Source: Algoriphagus sp. NG3
GTDB lineage: Bacteria; Bacteroidota; Bacteroidia; Cytophagales; Cyclobacteriaceae
NCBI RefSeq assembly: GCF_034119865.1
Contig: NZ_CP139421.1
Coordinates: 248,001-312,000 of the forward strand
DNA: 64,000 nucleotides
Direction: 5' to 3'
Made by a program: the position numbers and the translations under genes. The notes beneath the pieces are model-generated. The model worked only from the letters and a program-made list of their open reading frames with translations, did not search any database and had not been told where the DNA came from. Numbering within the stretch: position 1 is the stretch's first letter; the number at the start of each line of letters is the position of its first letter. This document shows, in pieces, positions 1-8,826 of the stretch.

Positions 1-3000
1 TGCCTCGATGATCCCCATTACCCTTTTCACAAAGAAATTATTTTCATTGTCAACTCCTCTGGACTGATGGGAGATTCCCATAAGGTTGGTGTTGAAATAA
101 AGATTCAATTCCTGGCGTCGGGCCAAAAGCTGATCTATATAGGCTTCTAATAGGGGTATTTCAAAAGGTTTGGTAAGGTAGATATCCGCTCCTACTTTAA
201 TCCCTTCCAACTCATTTGCGGGAAGGCTCCTAGCAGTAAGCAAGATTATGGAGATGGGGCTGGTTTTTGGATTTTCTTTGATTTTTTCACAAAAGGATAT
301 ACCATCCATGACGGGCATCATGATATCAGAAATAATCACGTTAGGGAGATATCTGTTTGCCTTAAAGAGTCCTTCTTCCCCGTTTTCCGCAGTCAAGAAA
401 TGGTATTTTTCCCCAAGGCTGGTTTCTATTAAGTCCAGGATGTCGGTATTATCATCGATCAATAATATCGTCGTTTTTTCTGAGGCGGTTTCTACATGGG
501 GCCACTTGTGATGATGGTGCTGGATATGATGTGCTTCCTTAGGATCAGCGTCTTCTAAAATAGATTTTCCGGTGCCTACATGTTCTTTAGCAAATGGTAA
601 TGTCACTATGAAAGTACTTCCTTTATTTACTTGGCTTTTTACGGAAATATGGCCATGGTGTAGCATGACATAATCTTTCACCAGCGTAAGGCCTATACCA
701 CTGCCTAAGTTCTTTTGTTTGCCGGTAGCAGCTTGGAAGAACCTATCAAAAATATGGGTAAGAGCCTCTTGCTCTATCCCCACTCCAGAGTCAATCACTT
801 CTATTTTACATTCCCCAGCTTTCACTCCGCCAGATTGAATTTCAGATATGCGAACGGTGATTTTACCATAATCCGGTGTGAATTTAAATGCATTGGAAAG
901 CAAGTTGAATAGAATAGTCTCCAGTTTATCTGCATCAGCCCATAGCATGGTGTCTTGGCAGCTATGCTCAAAGGAATAGCGTATGTGATGGCGATTGGCT
1001 GTATCCTCAAAGAGTATAAAGACCTGATGGCAAAATGAAACGAGGTCGATTTCTTGGGGAGAAAGCTGGAGCTCCCTAGATGTCATTCTACTGAAATCCA
1101 GCACCTGATTGACTAGTTTTAGGAGTCGGGAAGCATTTTTTTCTGCCAACTGAAGTAATGTGTGGCTTTTTTGATCAAGACTGGGCTGAAGTTGAACCTG
1201 ACGTAAAGGTGGGAGTATAAGGCTGATAGGAGTTCTAAGCTCATGACTGATGTTGGTGAAAAAGTTCTCTTTGGTTTTTTCCAGTTCCTCTGCATGTTCT
1301 ACCTTCAGTTTCGAAATCTTCAGTTCGTTTGTCAATCTGACTCTTCCGGAATAGAACTTTAGCGCATAATAGATCATTGCGATAAGAAATAGCGCATACG
1401 CTACTATAAAATACCAGCGTAGGAGAAATGGAGGCAAGACGGTTATCTTGAGTTTTCTGACTGCAGTTTCTCCTTGCTCATCTAGATTGATGGATTTCAC
1501 CAAGAACGTGTAAGTACCTGCAGGAAGGTTGGAATATACGGCAGTATTGTTGGATCCCGAGACTTGATGCCAAACATCATCAAAACCCAGAAGTTGATAG
1601 GAGTGCCTATTGTGATCAGGCTGTAGATAGTCCAAAGTTGAAAATTGAAGGGTAAATGACCGTTCATTGTAATTCAACCTCAGCTCGTCGGTAAATGAAA
1701 TATCCTGCTCTAGCAATACTCTTCCGTTTACGGGGTCTACCACTCTGATGGGTTTATTGTTTATTTCTAAATCAGTGATATAAACAGAAGGGTTTATGTC
1801 CTTCTTCTGAACCTGAAAAGGGGAGAAACTGATAAAACCGTTGTCACCGCCAAACAATAGCTGGCCATCTGTTCTTCTGGCCGCACAATTGTAATAAAAA
1901 CTCTTGATCGGAAGTAGATTATCCAAAGGATAACTGTGGAGCTGTCCAGTATTAATTTCAAATTTATGAATAGAACTGTTTCTTACAGACCAGATATTTC
2001 CCCCGAGATCCTCTATGATACTATTGATGCTTTCCTCCGTCACTGCGATGATGTCATGTATCTCGAGACTGTCGGTTTTAGGGCTGTATTGGATGAGCCC
2101 ATTCAATGTACCTGCCCATATTTCGCCTGATTTTGAAAAATAGAGCGTGTTGATCATCTTTCCTTTCACAGCCTGGTTGAATGTGGAAACAGGGAATGAC
2201 TTCATGGTTTCCGGGTCAATTTTATAGAGCTCGTCATACTCTATAGTCCAGATGTAATCATCTCCATAAACAAACTTTTCTGAATTGGACTCCAGGTCCT
2301 TGACCTCTTCAAAAACAATGTCTTTCAGATTATCCTCAGGTAGATCTATCCGGTAAAGTCCGCCCTGCCAGGCATTCACCCAGATGGTTCCGTCTGGTTC
2401 TTGGGCAAAATGTCCGATATAATTGGACTGCAGACCATTGGTGCTGTCAGCTCGGATTTCATCCATTCGGTTTTCCTGGGGATCCCAGATATTTATTCCT
2501 CCGGCAGTACCTATCCATATCCTGCCTTTCTCATCTTCTATTAGATCAGATACATTATTCATAATAAGCCGGTGTTCAGGAGGTCCTTGGCTTGTGAACA
2601 GCTTTTTAGTGGAAGTTTCCGGGTCTAGTAGTATCACTCCATGTTGAGTGGCAAGCCAGTAATCCCCGTTCTGGGAAATCATCATGGATTTGATCTGATT
2701 GCCGATCTGTTGACCATTAGAAGAGTTGGTGATATCAGTTACGGAATAGAAATCACCGCTTTTATTGACCTTGCTGAGACCATTGGAAGTGGCTAGCCAG
2801 ATTACACCGTGTCTATCTTCCATGATCTTCCATATGACATTATTTGCTATAGAGTATGGTAGTACAGGGTGATGGAAATGTTGGGTGTTTTCTTTAGAAA
2901 TAGGGTCATAGATATTCAGTCCAAAATCAGTTCCTAGCCACAGTTTACCCTGGTCGTCAGGAAATATCGTTTTGATTACCGGGTTGCTGAACAGGTTGTT

Positions 3001-3762
3001 TTCCAAGTCAATAGGCAAAACCTCCATGCGTTTGGAATCCACCCGGAACAAGCCTTGCTCAGTTCCTATCCATAGATTGGGATCCTCGTTTACAGAAGGT
3101 TTTATATCCAGCACCAGGAGATTTGACTGGGTTCCATTCTCTTTTACCGGTAGGGAAACCTGGGAGAATCTCTTTTGACCCACCCTCATATAATTGAGTC
3201 CGTCAAAGGTACCAACCCACACAGTGCCTGAACGGTCTTGGTATATACTTCGAACCATATTATGAGACAGGTTACTGTTGTCAGAAGTAAAAACCTGATA
3301 CTCGCCTGATTCAAGCCCGTACTTTATGATGCCATTTGCACTACCTATCCAAAGGATGTTGTTGTTTCCCAGGTACAGTGATCTGATGATGTTTATATTT
3401 TCAAGTTCAATCCTTGAAAACTCAAATGTCTTGATATTGACTTTACAGAGCCCATTCCAGGTGGCTACATACACATAGTCACCGTGAGGTATGACATCTG
3501 TAAGTAGGTTGGAAGGCAATGACTCCAAGACTGTGCTTTTTCTAAAGACAGAAATTTTATTGCCGTCATATCTTGCCAGTCCGCTATTGGTACTTATCCA
3601 TAGAAAACCATATCGGTCTTGGGTAATATTGGAGATGGAATTGGTAGGTAGTCCTTCGTTTATGGATAAGGTGTTAAAATGAAGATCTTGGGCTGTACAG
3701 GTAATCTGGCAAAGCCATAAGTGAAAGACCAGTGCTGTTATGCCTCGCAATTTTTCTGTCAT
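1..3762 (-). CDS. Hybrid two-component system sensor/regulator (HTCS), C-terminus cut by window edge
   Basis: The reverse strand is open from an ATG at 3762 to base 1 (1254 codons, no stop). The protein begins with a signal peptide (MTEKLRGITALVFHLWLCQI), then many two-bladed-propeller repeats of the reg_prop type (for example ITQDRYGFLWISTNSGLARY) and a Y_Y_Y domain. One membrane helix follows near residues 777-800, then a HisKA domain with NISHELRTP near residue 840, an ATPase domain with DSGVGIE and GSGIGLTLV, and a receiver domain with LLIDDN and phospho-acceptor Asp in IISDIMMP. The AraC-type DNA-binding domain expected next lies outside the window; only its lead-in (KRVMGIIEA) is visible. 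In Bacteroidota such sensors bind a glycan fragment in the periplasm and activate the adjacent locus. It is divergent from the SusC gene at 4011, which is its likely target. Confidence 0.95.
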   Translation of the reverse strand, partial: MTEKLRGITALVFHLWLCQITCTAQDLHFNTLSINEGLPTNSISNITQDRYGFLWISTNSGLARYDGNKISVFRKSTVLESLPSNLLTDVIPHGDYVYVATWNGLCKVNIKTFEFSRIELENINIIRSLYLGNNNILWIGSANGIIKYGLESGEYQVFTSDNSNLSHNMVRSIYQDRSGTVWVGTFDGLNYMRVGQKRFSQVSLPVKENGTQSNLLVLDIKPSVNEDPNLWIGTEQGLFRVDSKRMEVLPIDLENNLFSNPVIKTIFPDDQGKLWLGTDFGLNIYDPISKENTQHFHHPVLPYSIANNVIWKIMEDRHGVIWLATSNGLSKVNKSGDFYSVTDITNSSNGQQIGNQIKSMMISQNGDYWLATQHGVILLDPETSTKKLFTSQGPPEHRLIMNNVSDLIEDEKGRIWIGTAGGINIWDPQENRMDEIRADSTNGLQSNYIGHFAQEPDGTIWVNAWQGGLYRIDLPEDNLKDIVFEEVKDLESNSEKFVYGDDYIWTIEYDELYKIDPETMKSFPVSTFNQAVKGKMINTLYFSKSGEIWAGTLNGLIQYSPKTDSLEIHDIIAVTEESINSIIEDLGGNIWSVRNSSIHKFEINTGQLHSYPLDNLLPIKSFYYNCAARRTDGQLLFGGDNGFISFSPFQVQKKDINPSVYITDLEINNKPIRVVDPVNGRVLLEQDISFTDELRLNYNERSFTLQFSTLDYLQPDHNRHSYQLLGFDDVWHQVSGSNNTAVYSNLPAGTYTFLVKSINLDEQGETAVRKLKITVLPPFLLRWYFIVAYALFLIAMIYYALKFYSGRVRLTNELKISKLKVEHAEELEKTKENFFTNISHELRTPISLILPPLRQVQLQPSLDQKSHTLLQLAEKNASRLLKLVNQVLDFSRMTSRELQLSPQEIDLVSFCHQVFILFEDTANRHHIRYSFEHSCQDTMLWADADKLETILFNLLSNAFKFTPDYGKITVRISEIQSGGVKAGECKIEVIDSGVGIEQEALTHIFDRFFQAATGKQKNLGSGIGLTLVKDYVMLHHGHISVKSQVNKGSTFIVTLPFAKEHVGTGKSILEDADPKEAHHIQHHHHKWPHVETASEKTTILLIDDNTDILDLIETSLGEKYHFLTAENGEEGLFKANRYLPNVIISDIMMPVMDGISFCEKIKENPKTSPISIILLTARSLPANELEGIKVGADIYLTKPFEIPLLEAYIDQLLARRQELNLYFNTNLMGISHQSRGVDNENNFFVKRVMGIIEA

Positions 3763-4010
3763 TTCTTTGGTCTTGTTAATAGACTGCTCAATCTGCCAAT
3801 TTCAATTTTCACGGAATTGACCCAATGCCAATGTATGGAAAATACTAGTTTCTCTTTTGGTAAAAACAGCTTTTACGTCTACAAATCCTGCATTATGGGC
3901 TAAAAATAAAAGTTTATGTATGGAAAGTGAAAATTTTTGGATCAGACAAATTTTACATTTAGACCTGCATAACCTGCAGAATTAATCAATTACCAAAAAC
4001 CCAAAAGCAT

Positions 4011-7000
4011 ATGAAAAAGCAATTACTGGCTTTTTGTTGGATGCTGCTCTTATCTGTATCTGCCTATGCGCAGGTAGAAATCACCGGACAGGTGAAATCA
4101 TCAGAGGGAAGCGAAGCATTTCCAGGAGTATCCATTTTAGAAAAAGGTACCTCGAACGGTACTGTTACAGATTTAGAGGGACGCTATACACTTACTGTAA
4201 GCTCCGAAAATGCCACCTTGATATTTTCTTTTGTAGGGTATGAGACCCAGGAAATCTCCCTGCAAGGAAGACAAAACGTAGATGTCATCCTCGATCCGGA
4301 TATCCAGTCCCTGAGCGAGGTAGTGGTCATAGGATATGGAGAGGTAGATAGAAATGATGTCACAGGTGCTGTGGCTACACTGGGCGATAGGGATTTCAAC
4401 CCCGGGGTCACTACTTCTCCTCAGGATCTATTGACGGGGAAGATGGCTGGAGTGAATGTCACCAGTAATAATGGGGCACCTGGAGCAGGCTCTACGATTA
4501 GAATCCGAGGCGGTTCATCTTTAGGGGGAGCCATTAATGATCCCTTGATTGTGATCGATGGTTTTCCTATAGATGATGGAGATGTCAGTGGTCTTTCCAA
4601 TCCCCTCAATACACTCAATCCCAATGATATTGAGTCTTTCACAGTATTGAAAGACGCCTCTGCTGCTGCTATTTATGGATCGAGAGCTTCTAATGGAGTG
4701 ATTCTTATCACTACAAAGAAAGGGACATCTGACAAGCTCAGCTTCAATCTGAACTCCCAGCTATCTTTTAGTACGCCTATGGAGTATGTGGATGTGATGA
4801 ACGGGGATGAATATAGAGCTTTGATCAATGAACTGAACGATTCCGGCTTTAGTGGGATCAATGATGCTGCCATCGCAAAAATGGGCAATGAAAATACAGA
4901 TTGGCAAAAAGAGATTTTCCAATCAGTGGTTTCTCAAAATTATAACCTGAGTGTCAATGGAAAAGCTGCCGGAATACCCTTTCGGGCATCGTACGGCTTC
5001 ACGGATCAGAATGGGATTCTGAAAACCACCGAAACCTCTAGGCATACCCTTTCACTTAATTTGACTCCTAATTTCTTTAAGGATCATTTAAAGGTCAACG
5101 TCAACACAAAAGGGACATTTGCCCATACCAATTTTGGAGATCCCGGAGCCGTGGGTGCTGCTGTAAATTTTGACCCTACCCAACCCGTATATAATGGCAA
5201 TGAGCGATATGGCGGCTATTTCGCCTATACTACCTCTACCTTGCCTGATGGTAGTGTAGATCCGGAGGGGCCTGCCAATACTTTTATCAGTAACCCGGTT
5301 GCTCTCCTGGACTTACGGGAAAATGTGGCGGATGTCAATCGATTCATCGGTAACGTGCAATTGGACTATAAACTTCATTTCTTTCCTGATATACGGGCAA
5401 ACTTGAATGTAGGAATAGACAAAACCAACACCGATGGGGTTGATAATGCCTTGCCAGGATCTACCTGGACTTATAGAAATTACACCGGAGGAAATGGCCG
5501 CCTGCTGGACTATACCAATTCCTCAGATTCCGAACTTCTGGAATTTTATCTGAATTATAACAAGTCTTTTAACCAGCATAGCCTGGATGTGGTAGCCGGG
5601 TATTCATGGCAACACTGGCAACGTGAAACCAGCAGATTTGACCGAAATACTGACGGTGATCAAGTGCTGGAAGATGCCACTTATATAGATGAAAACTATT
5701 TGATCTCTTTCTATGGAAGGATGATTTATTCTTTCAACGAACGTTACGTCCTCACCGCGACATTAAGAAATGATGGCTCATCACGATTCTTGGGGGACAA
5801 TCAGTGGGGTTTATTCCCCTCCTTGGCCTTCGCTTGGAATCTGCATAATGAAGATTTTATATCCACCACCTCAAATATTTCCAATCTGAAGCTTCGGCTA
5901 GGATATGGGGTTACTGGGCAACAAGGACTTTCTCCCACACTAGATGATCCTTATTATCCGGCATTGGCAAAATATCGCCGGAGTATTCTAGGTGCCTCGG
6001 TGCAGTTTGGAGATCAATTCTTCAATACCCTTAGGCCATCTGCCTATGATGCCAATCTAAAATGGGAGGAAACTGTCACCTATAATATAGGGTTGGACTT
6101 TGGTTTTTGGAATGATAGATTCTCAGGTAGTCTGGAGTTGTACCACCGTGAGACTAAGGATCTGCTCAACCGAATACCTATCGCCGACGGAAGTAATTTC
6201 AGCAACTTCCTGATCACCAATGTAGGATCTATGGAAATTAAAGGAGTGGAACTTTCCCTAACAGGGAGGCTGGTTACCAAAGCAAATTTTACCTGGTCAG
6301 CTGGAGCCAATTTCACTTACAATGATCGCATGATCACCAGGTTGAATAAAACCGAAGATCCATCTGATCCTGGTGTGATGACAGGCGATATTGGTGGAGG
6401 AGTAGGGAATACTATCCAAATCCATACTGTGGGACATGCACCCAATTCATTTTACACATTTGAGCAGGTTTACGACAGCAATGGAAACCCTATAGAGGGT
6501 GAATATGTGGATAGAGTAGGAGATGGAGGACAGGTGGTGAGCAATAACTTCAATAAGTACCACAATCATAATCCCAACCCTGACTTTCTGATCGGAGTCA
6601 ATTCCAGATTGAACTATAACGCATGGGATTTTTCCTTCTCCGGCAGGCTGAGTTTGGGAAATCATGTCTATAACAATGGATTGGCAGCAAACACTCTTGG
6701 AGGCCTTTATGCGACTTCTGCAAACGGGTATTTTACCAATATCAGAAAAGAGGCAGCAGAAATAGGATTTACTGTTCCCCAGTATTGGTCTGATCTCTAT
6801 ATAGAAAATGCCTCCTTCTTTAAAATGGATAACATCAGTTTGGGATATAGTCTGGACAATCTGCTGAAATCCAAGGTGAAGGCCAGGTTTAGCTTCACCG
6901 TGCAAAATGCTTTCTTCATCTCAGACTACAGGGGAATTGACCCTGAAGTCAATAACGGGATAGACAACAATCTCTATCCTAGACCTAGAACCTACCTGCT

Positions 7001-7022
7001 AGGATTGAATTTCAACTTTTGA
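4011..7022 (+). CDS. SusC-family TonB-dependent outer-membrane transporter (locus 1)
   Basis: This 1003-residue protein starts with a signal peptide (MKKQLLAFCWMLLLSVSAYAQ). A carboxypeptidase-D-like beta domain follows (residues ~22-105; FPGVSILEKGTSNGTVTDLEG), then a TonB-dependent plug containing LSEVVVIGYGEV, IRIRGGSS and the SusC signature NPNDIESFTVLKDASAAAIYG. A large beta-barrel ends in aromatic LGLNFNF, the usual outer-membrane targeting end. It imports oligosaccharides in complex with the SusD lipoprotein encoded 17 bp downstream. The 248 bp between this gene and the divergent HTCS gene should hold its promoter; I could not define one with confidence. The substrate cannot be read from the protein, but the GH53 gene downstream hints at a beta-1,4-galactan-type glycan. 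Confidence 0.97.
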   Translation: MKKQLLAFCWMLLLSVSAYAQVEITGQVKSSEGSEAFPGVSILEKGTSNGTVTDLEGRYTLTVSSENATLIFSFVGYETQEISLQGRQNVDVILDPDIQSLSEVVVIGYGEVDRNDVTGAVATLGDRDFNPGVTTSPQDLLTGKMAGVNVTSNNGAPGAGSTIRIRGGSSLGGAINDPLIVIDGFPIDDGDVSGLSNPLNTLNPNDIESFTVLKDASAAAIYGSRASNGVILITTKKGTSDKLSFNLNSQLSFSTPMEYVDVMNGDEYRALINELNDSGFSGINDAAIAKMGNENTDWQKEIFQSVVSQNYNLSVNGKAAGIPFRASYGFTDQNGILKTTETSRHTLSLNLTPNFFKDHLKVNVNTKGTFAHTNFGDPGAVGAAVNFDPTQPVYNGNERYGGYFAYTTSTLPDGSVDPEGPANTFISNPVALLDLRENVADVNRFIGNVQLDYKLHFFPDIRANLNVGIDKTNTDGVDNALPGSTWTYRNYTGGNGRLLDYTNSSDSELLEFYLNYNKSFNQHSLDVVAGYSWQHWQRETSRFDRNTDGDQVLEDATYIDENYLISFYGRMIYSFNERYVLTATLRNDGSSRFLGDNQWGLFPSLAFAWNLHNEDFISTTSNISNLKLRLGYGVTGQQGLSPTLDDPYYPALAKYRRSILGASVQFGDQFFNTLRPSAYDANLKWEETVTYNIGLDFGFWNDRFSGSLELYHRETKDLLNRIPIADGSNFSNFLITNVGSMEIKGVELSLTGRLVTKANFTWSAGANFTYNDRMITRLNKTEDPSDPGVMTGDIGGGVGNTIQIHTVGHAPNSFYTFEQVYDSNGNPIEGEYVDRVGDGGQVVSNNFNKYHNHNPNPDFLIGVNSRLNYNAWDFSFSGRLSLGNHVYNNGLAANTLGGLYATSANGYFTNIRKEAAEIGFTVPQYWSDLYIENASFFKMDNISLGYSLDNLLKSKVKARFSFTVQNAFFISDYRGIDPEVNNGIDNNLYPRPRTYLLGLNFNF

Positions 7023-7039
7023 CCCAAAATCACTGAATT

Positions 7040-8593
7040 ATGAAAAACAATATAAAAATATGGTTGATAATCGCATTAGGAAGTTTTGTGGCAGCATCCT
7101 GCGTTGGCGACCTGGATGTAATTCCATTGGATCCCAATGTGGCGGTATCAGAAACTGTGTACAACACTACCGCGGATTATAAAGAAGGGCTGGCAAAGCT
7201 GTATGCCACCTTTGCGATCAGTGGACAGCGGGGGCCTGACGGACTACCGGATATTGAAGGGATAGATGAGGGCTTTGGCAACTACCTCAGACAGTATTGG
7301 AATCATCAGGAATTGACCACCGATGAGGCTGTACTCTCTTGGAATGATGCCACTATCAAGGATTTTCATTCCCAGACCTGGACTGCGACAGATGGGTTTA
7401 TAGCTGCCATGCATTCGCGTATTATGTACTCGGTGGCGTTAAGCAATGAATTTATCCGTGTGACCGCTGACACGGAAGAAGAGGAAATTCTACGCTTTCG
7501 TGCTGAAGCCAGATTTCTGAGAGCTTTGGCGTATAGTCACGGCTTGGACTTGTTTGGGACTATGCCTTTTGTGACTGAAGAAAATTTACCGGGTGCTTTT
7601 TTTCCTGAAAGAATCTCCAGGGAGGATCTATTTGCCTACATAGAATCAGAACTGCTGGAAATTAGAGACCAGTTGGGCCCGGCAAAATTTGAATATGGGC
7701 GTGCGGATCAGGGAGTAGCAGGAATGTTGCTTGCAAAGCTATACCTCAATGCGGAAGTTTATGTGGGACAGGCACGTTATGCTGATTGTATCGCCGCGTT
7801 AGAGCCAGTTCTCAATGGCCCTTACCAGATAGCTGATCAATATCTACACAGCTTTGTGGCGGACAATCACACCAGCCCGGAAATGATTTTTGCACTTACT
7901 TATGATGGTGTGGAAACCCAGACATGGGGAGGAATGGTCTATATTTTACATGCCCAGATCGGCGGGACGATGAATGCTATTGAAATGTTTGGCACCAGTG
8001 ATGCCTGGTCTGGACTGAGAACCACTTCTGCTTTGGTCAACAAGTTTGATATGGATAGTGATTCACGAGCCTTGTTCTGGACAGATGGCCAGAGTTTGGA
8101 AATAGATGATGTGGGGATTTTTTCACAGGGATATGCCATCACCAAATTCAGAAACAGAAAACTGAACGGTGATCTGTCTGATTCCAACCATAATGTGCAG
8201 GTGGATACGGATTTTCCATTATTCAGACTTGCGGATGCTTACCTGATGTATGCAGAGGCTGTAGTGCGGGGTGGTGGAGGAGATCAATCACAGGCCTTGT
8301 CCTACGTGAATATTCTGAGAGAGAGAGCGTTTGGAGATGCTTCGGGACAGATTACTTCCAGTGAACTTACGTTGGAATTTATCCTGGATGAAAGAGCTAG
8401 AGAGCTTTTTTGGGAAGGACACCGTAGAACGGATTTGATTAGGTTCGGACAGTTTACAGATGGCGACTATGTATGGCCTTGGAAAGGAAATGTGGCAGAG
8501 GGAGTGAAGACTTCATCTCATAGAGATCTCTTCCCCGTCCCGGCAAATCAACTGACAGCTAATCCTAACCTTATTCAAAATCAAGGGTATTAA
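7040..8593 (+). CDS. SusD-family surface glycan-binding lipoprotein (locus 1)
   Basis: This 517-residue protein has a lipoprotein signal peptide with the lipobox Cys in FVAASC (around residue 21). The body shows the SusD helical/TPR layout: RFRAEARFLRALAYSHGLDLFGTMPFVTE in the middle and the C-terminal family signature (FILDERARELFWEGHRRTDLIRFG), followed by the usual FPVPANQLTANPNLIQNQGY type of ending (positions ~8530-8590). It caps the SusC barrel and presents glycan. It starts 17 bp after susC, so the two are cotranscribed. The glycan specificity is not evident from sequence. Confidence 0.96.
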   Translation: MKNNIKIWLIIALGSFVAASCVGDLDVIPLDPNVAVSETVYNTTADYKEGLAKLYATFAISGQRGPDGLPDIEGIDEGFGNYLRQYWNHQELTTDEAVLSWNDATIKDFHSQTWTATDGFIAAMHSRIMYSVALSNEFIRVTADTEEEEILRFRAEARFLRALAYSHGLDLFGTMPFVTEENLPGAFFPERISREDLFAYIESELLEIRDQLGPAKFEYGRADQGVAGMLLAKLYLNAEVYVGQARYADCIAALEPVLNGPYQIADQYLHSFVADNHTSPEMIFALTYDGVETQTWGGMVYILHAQIGGTMNAIEMFGTSDAWSGLRTTSALVNKFDMDSDSRALFWTDGQSLEIDDVGIFSQGYAITKFRNRKLNGDLSDSNHNVQVDTDFPLFRLADAYLMYAEAVVRGGGGDQSQALSYVNILRERAFGDASGQITSSELTLEFILDERARELFWEGHRRTDLIRFGQFTDGDYVWPWKGNVAEGVKTSSHRDLFPVPANQLTANPNLIQNQGY

Positions 8594-8667
8594 TTCTTCC
8601 TTTCGGAGCTGCTATTTCCGGCTCGGGTGAAGAATGCTTTTACCAAGTTCATCTGATTTAATCTTAT

Positions 8668-8784
8668 GAGGCTGTCTCATAATCAGCTTTTCCTATTAGT
8701 CTGATCGCCTGTTATTTAGTGGGCGGGCCTGCCATCCGGGAGGCAGGCGCTCAGGCTGATAATCATGAGTTAGGAGACAGCCTC
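8668..8784. repeat. 117-bp palindromic element A (MITE/REP-like)
   Basis: The ends are perfect 11-bp inverted repeats: GAGGCTGTCTC at 8668-8678 and GAGACAGCCTC at 8774-8784. The inner arms ATAATCAGC and GCTGATAAT extend the pairing, and a separate hairpin GCCTGCC/GGCAGGC lies at 8727-8748. It sits between susD and the GH5-like gene. Its ends match those of element B at 17224-17341. It could act as a terminator/attenuator or be a non-autonomous derivative of an insertion sequence; no clear target duplication is visible. Confidence 0.6.
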
Positions 8785-8826
8785 TTTCTTTCCATTTCCC
8801 CGAAATACATGGGATATATAAACATC

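Noticed and set aside
6447..6905. 152-codon minus-strand frame inside the locus-1 susC
   Set aside because: It is antisense to a well-supported SusC barrel and has no start context or family features.
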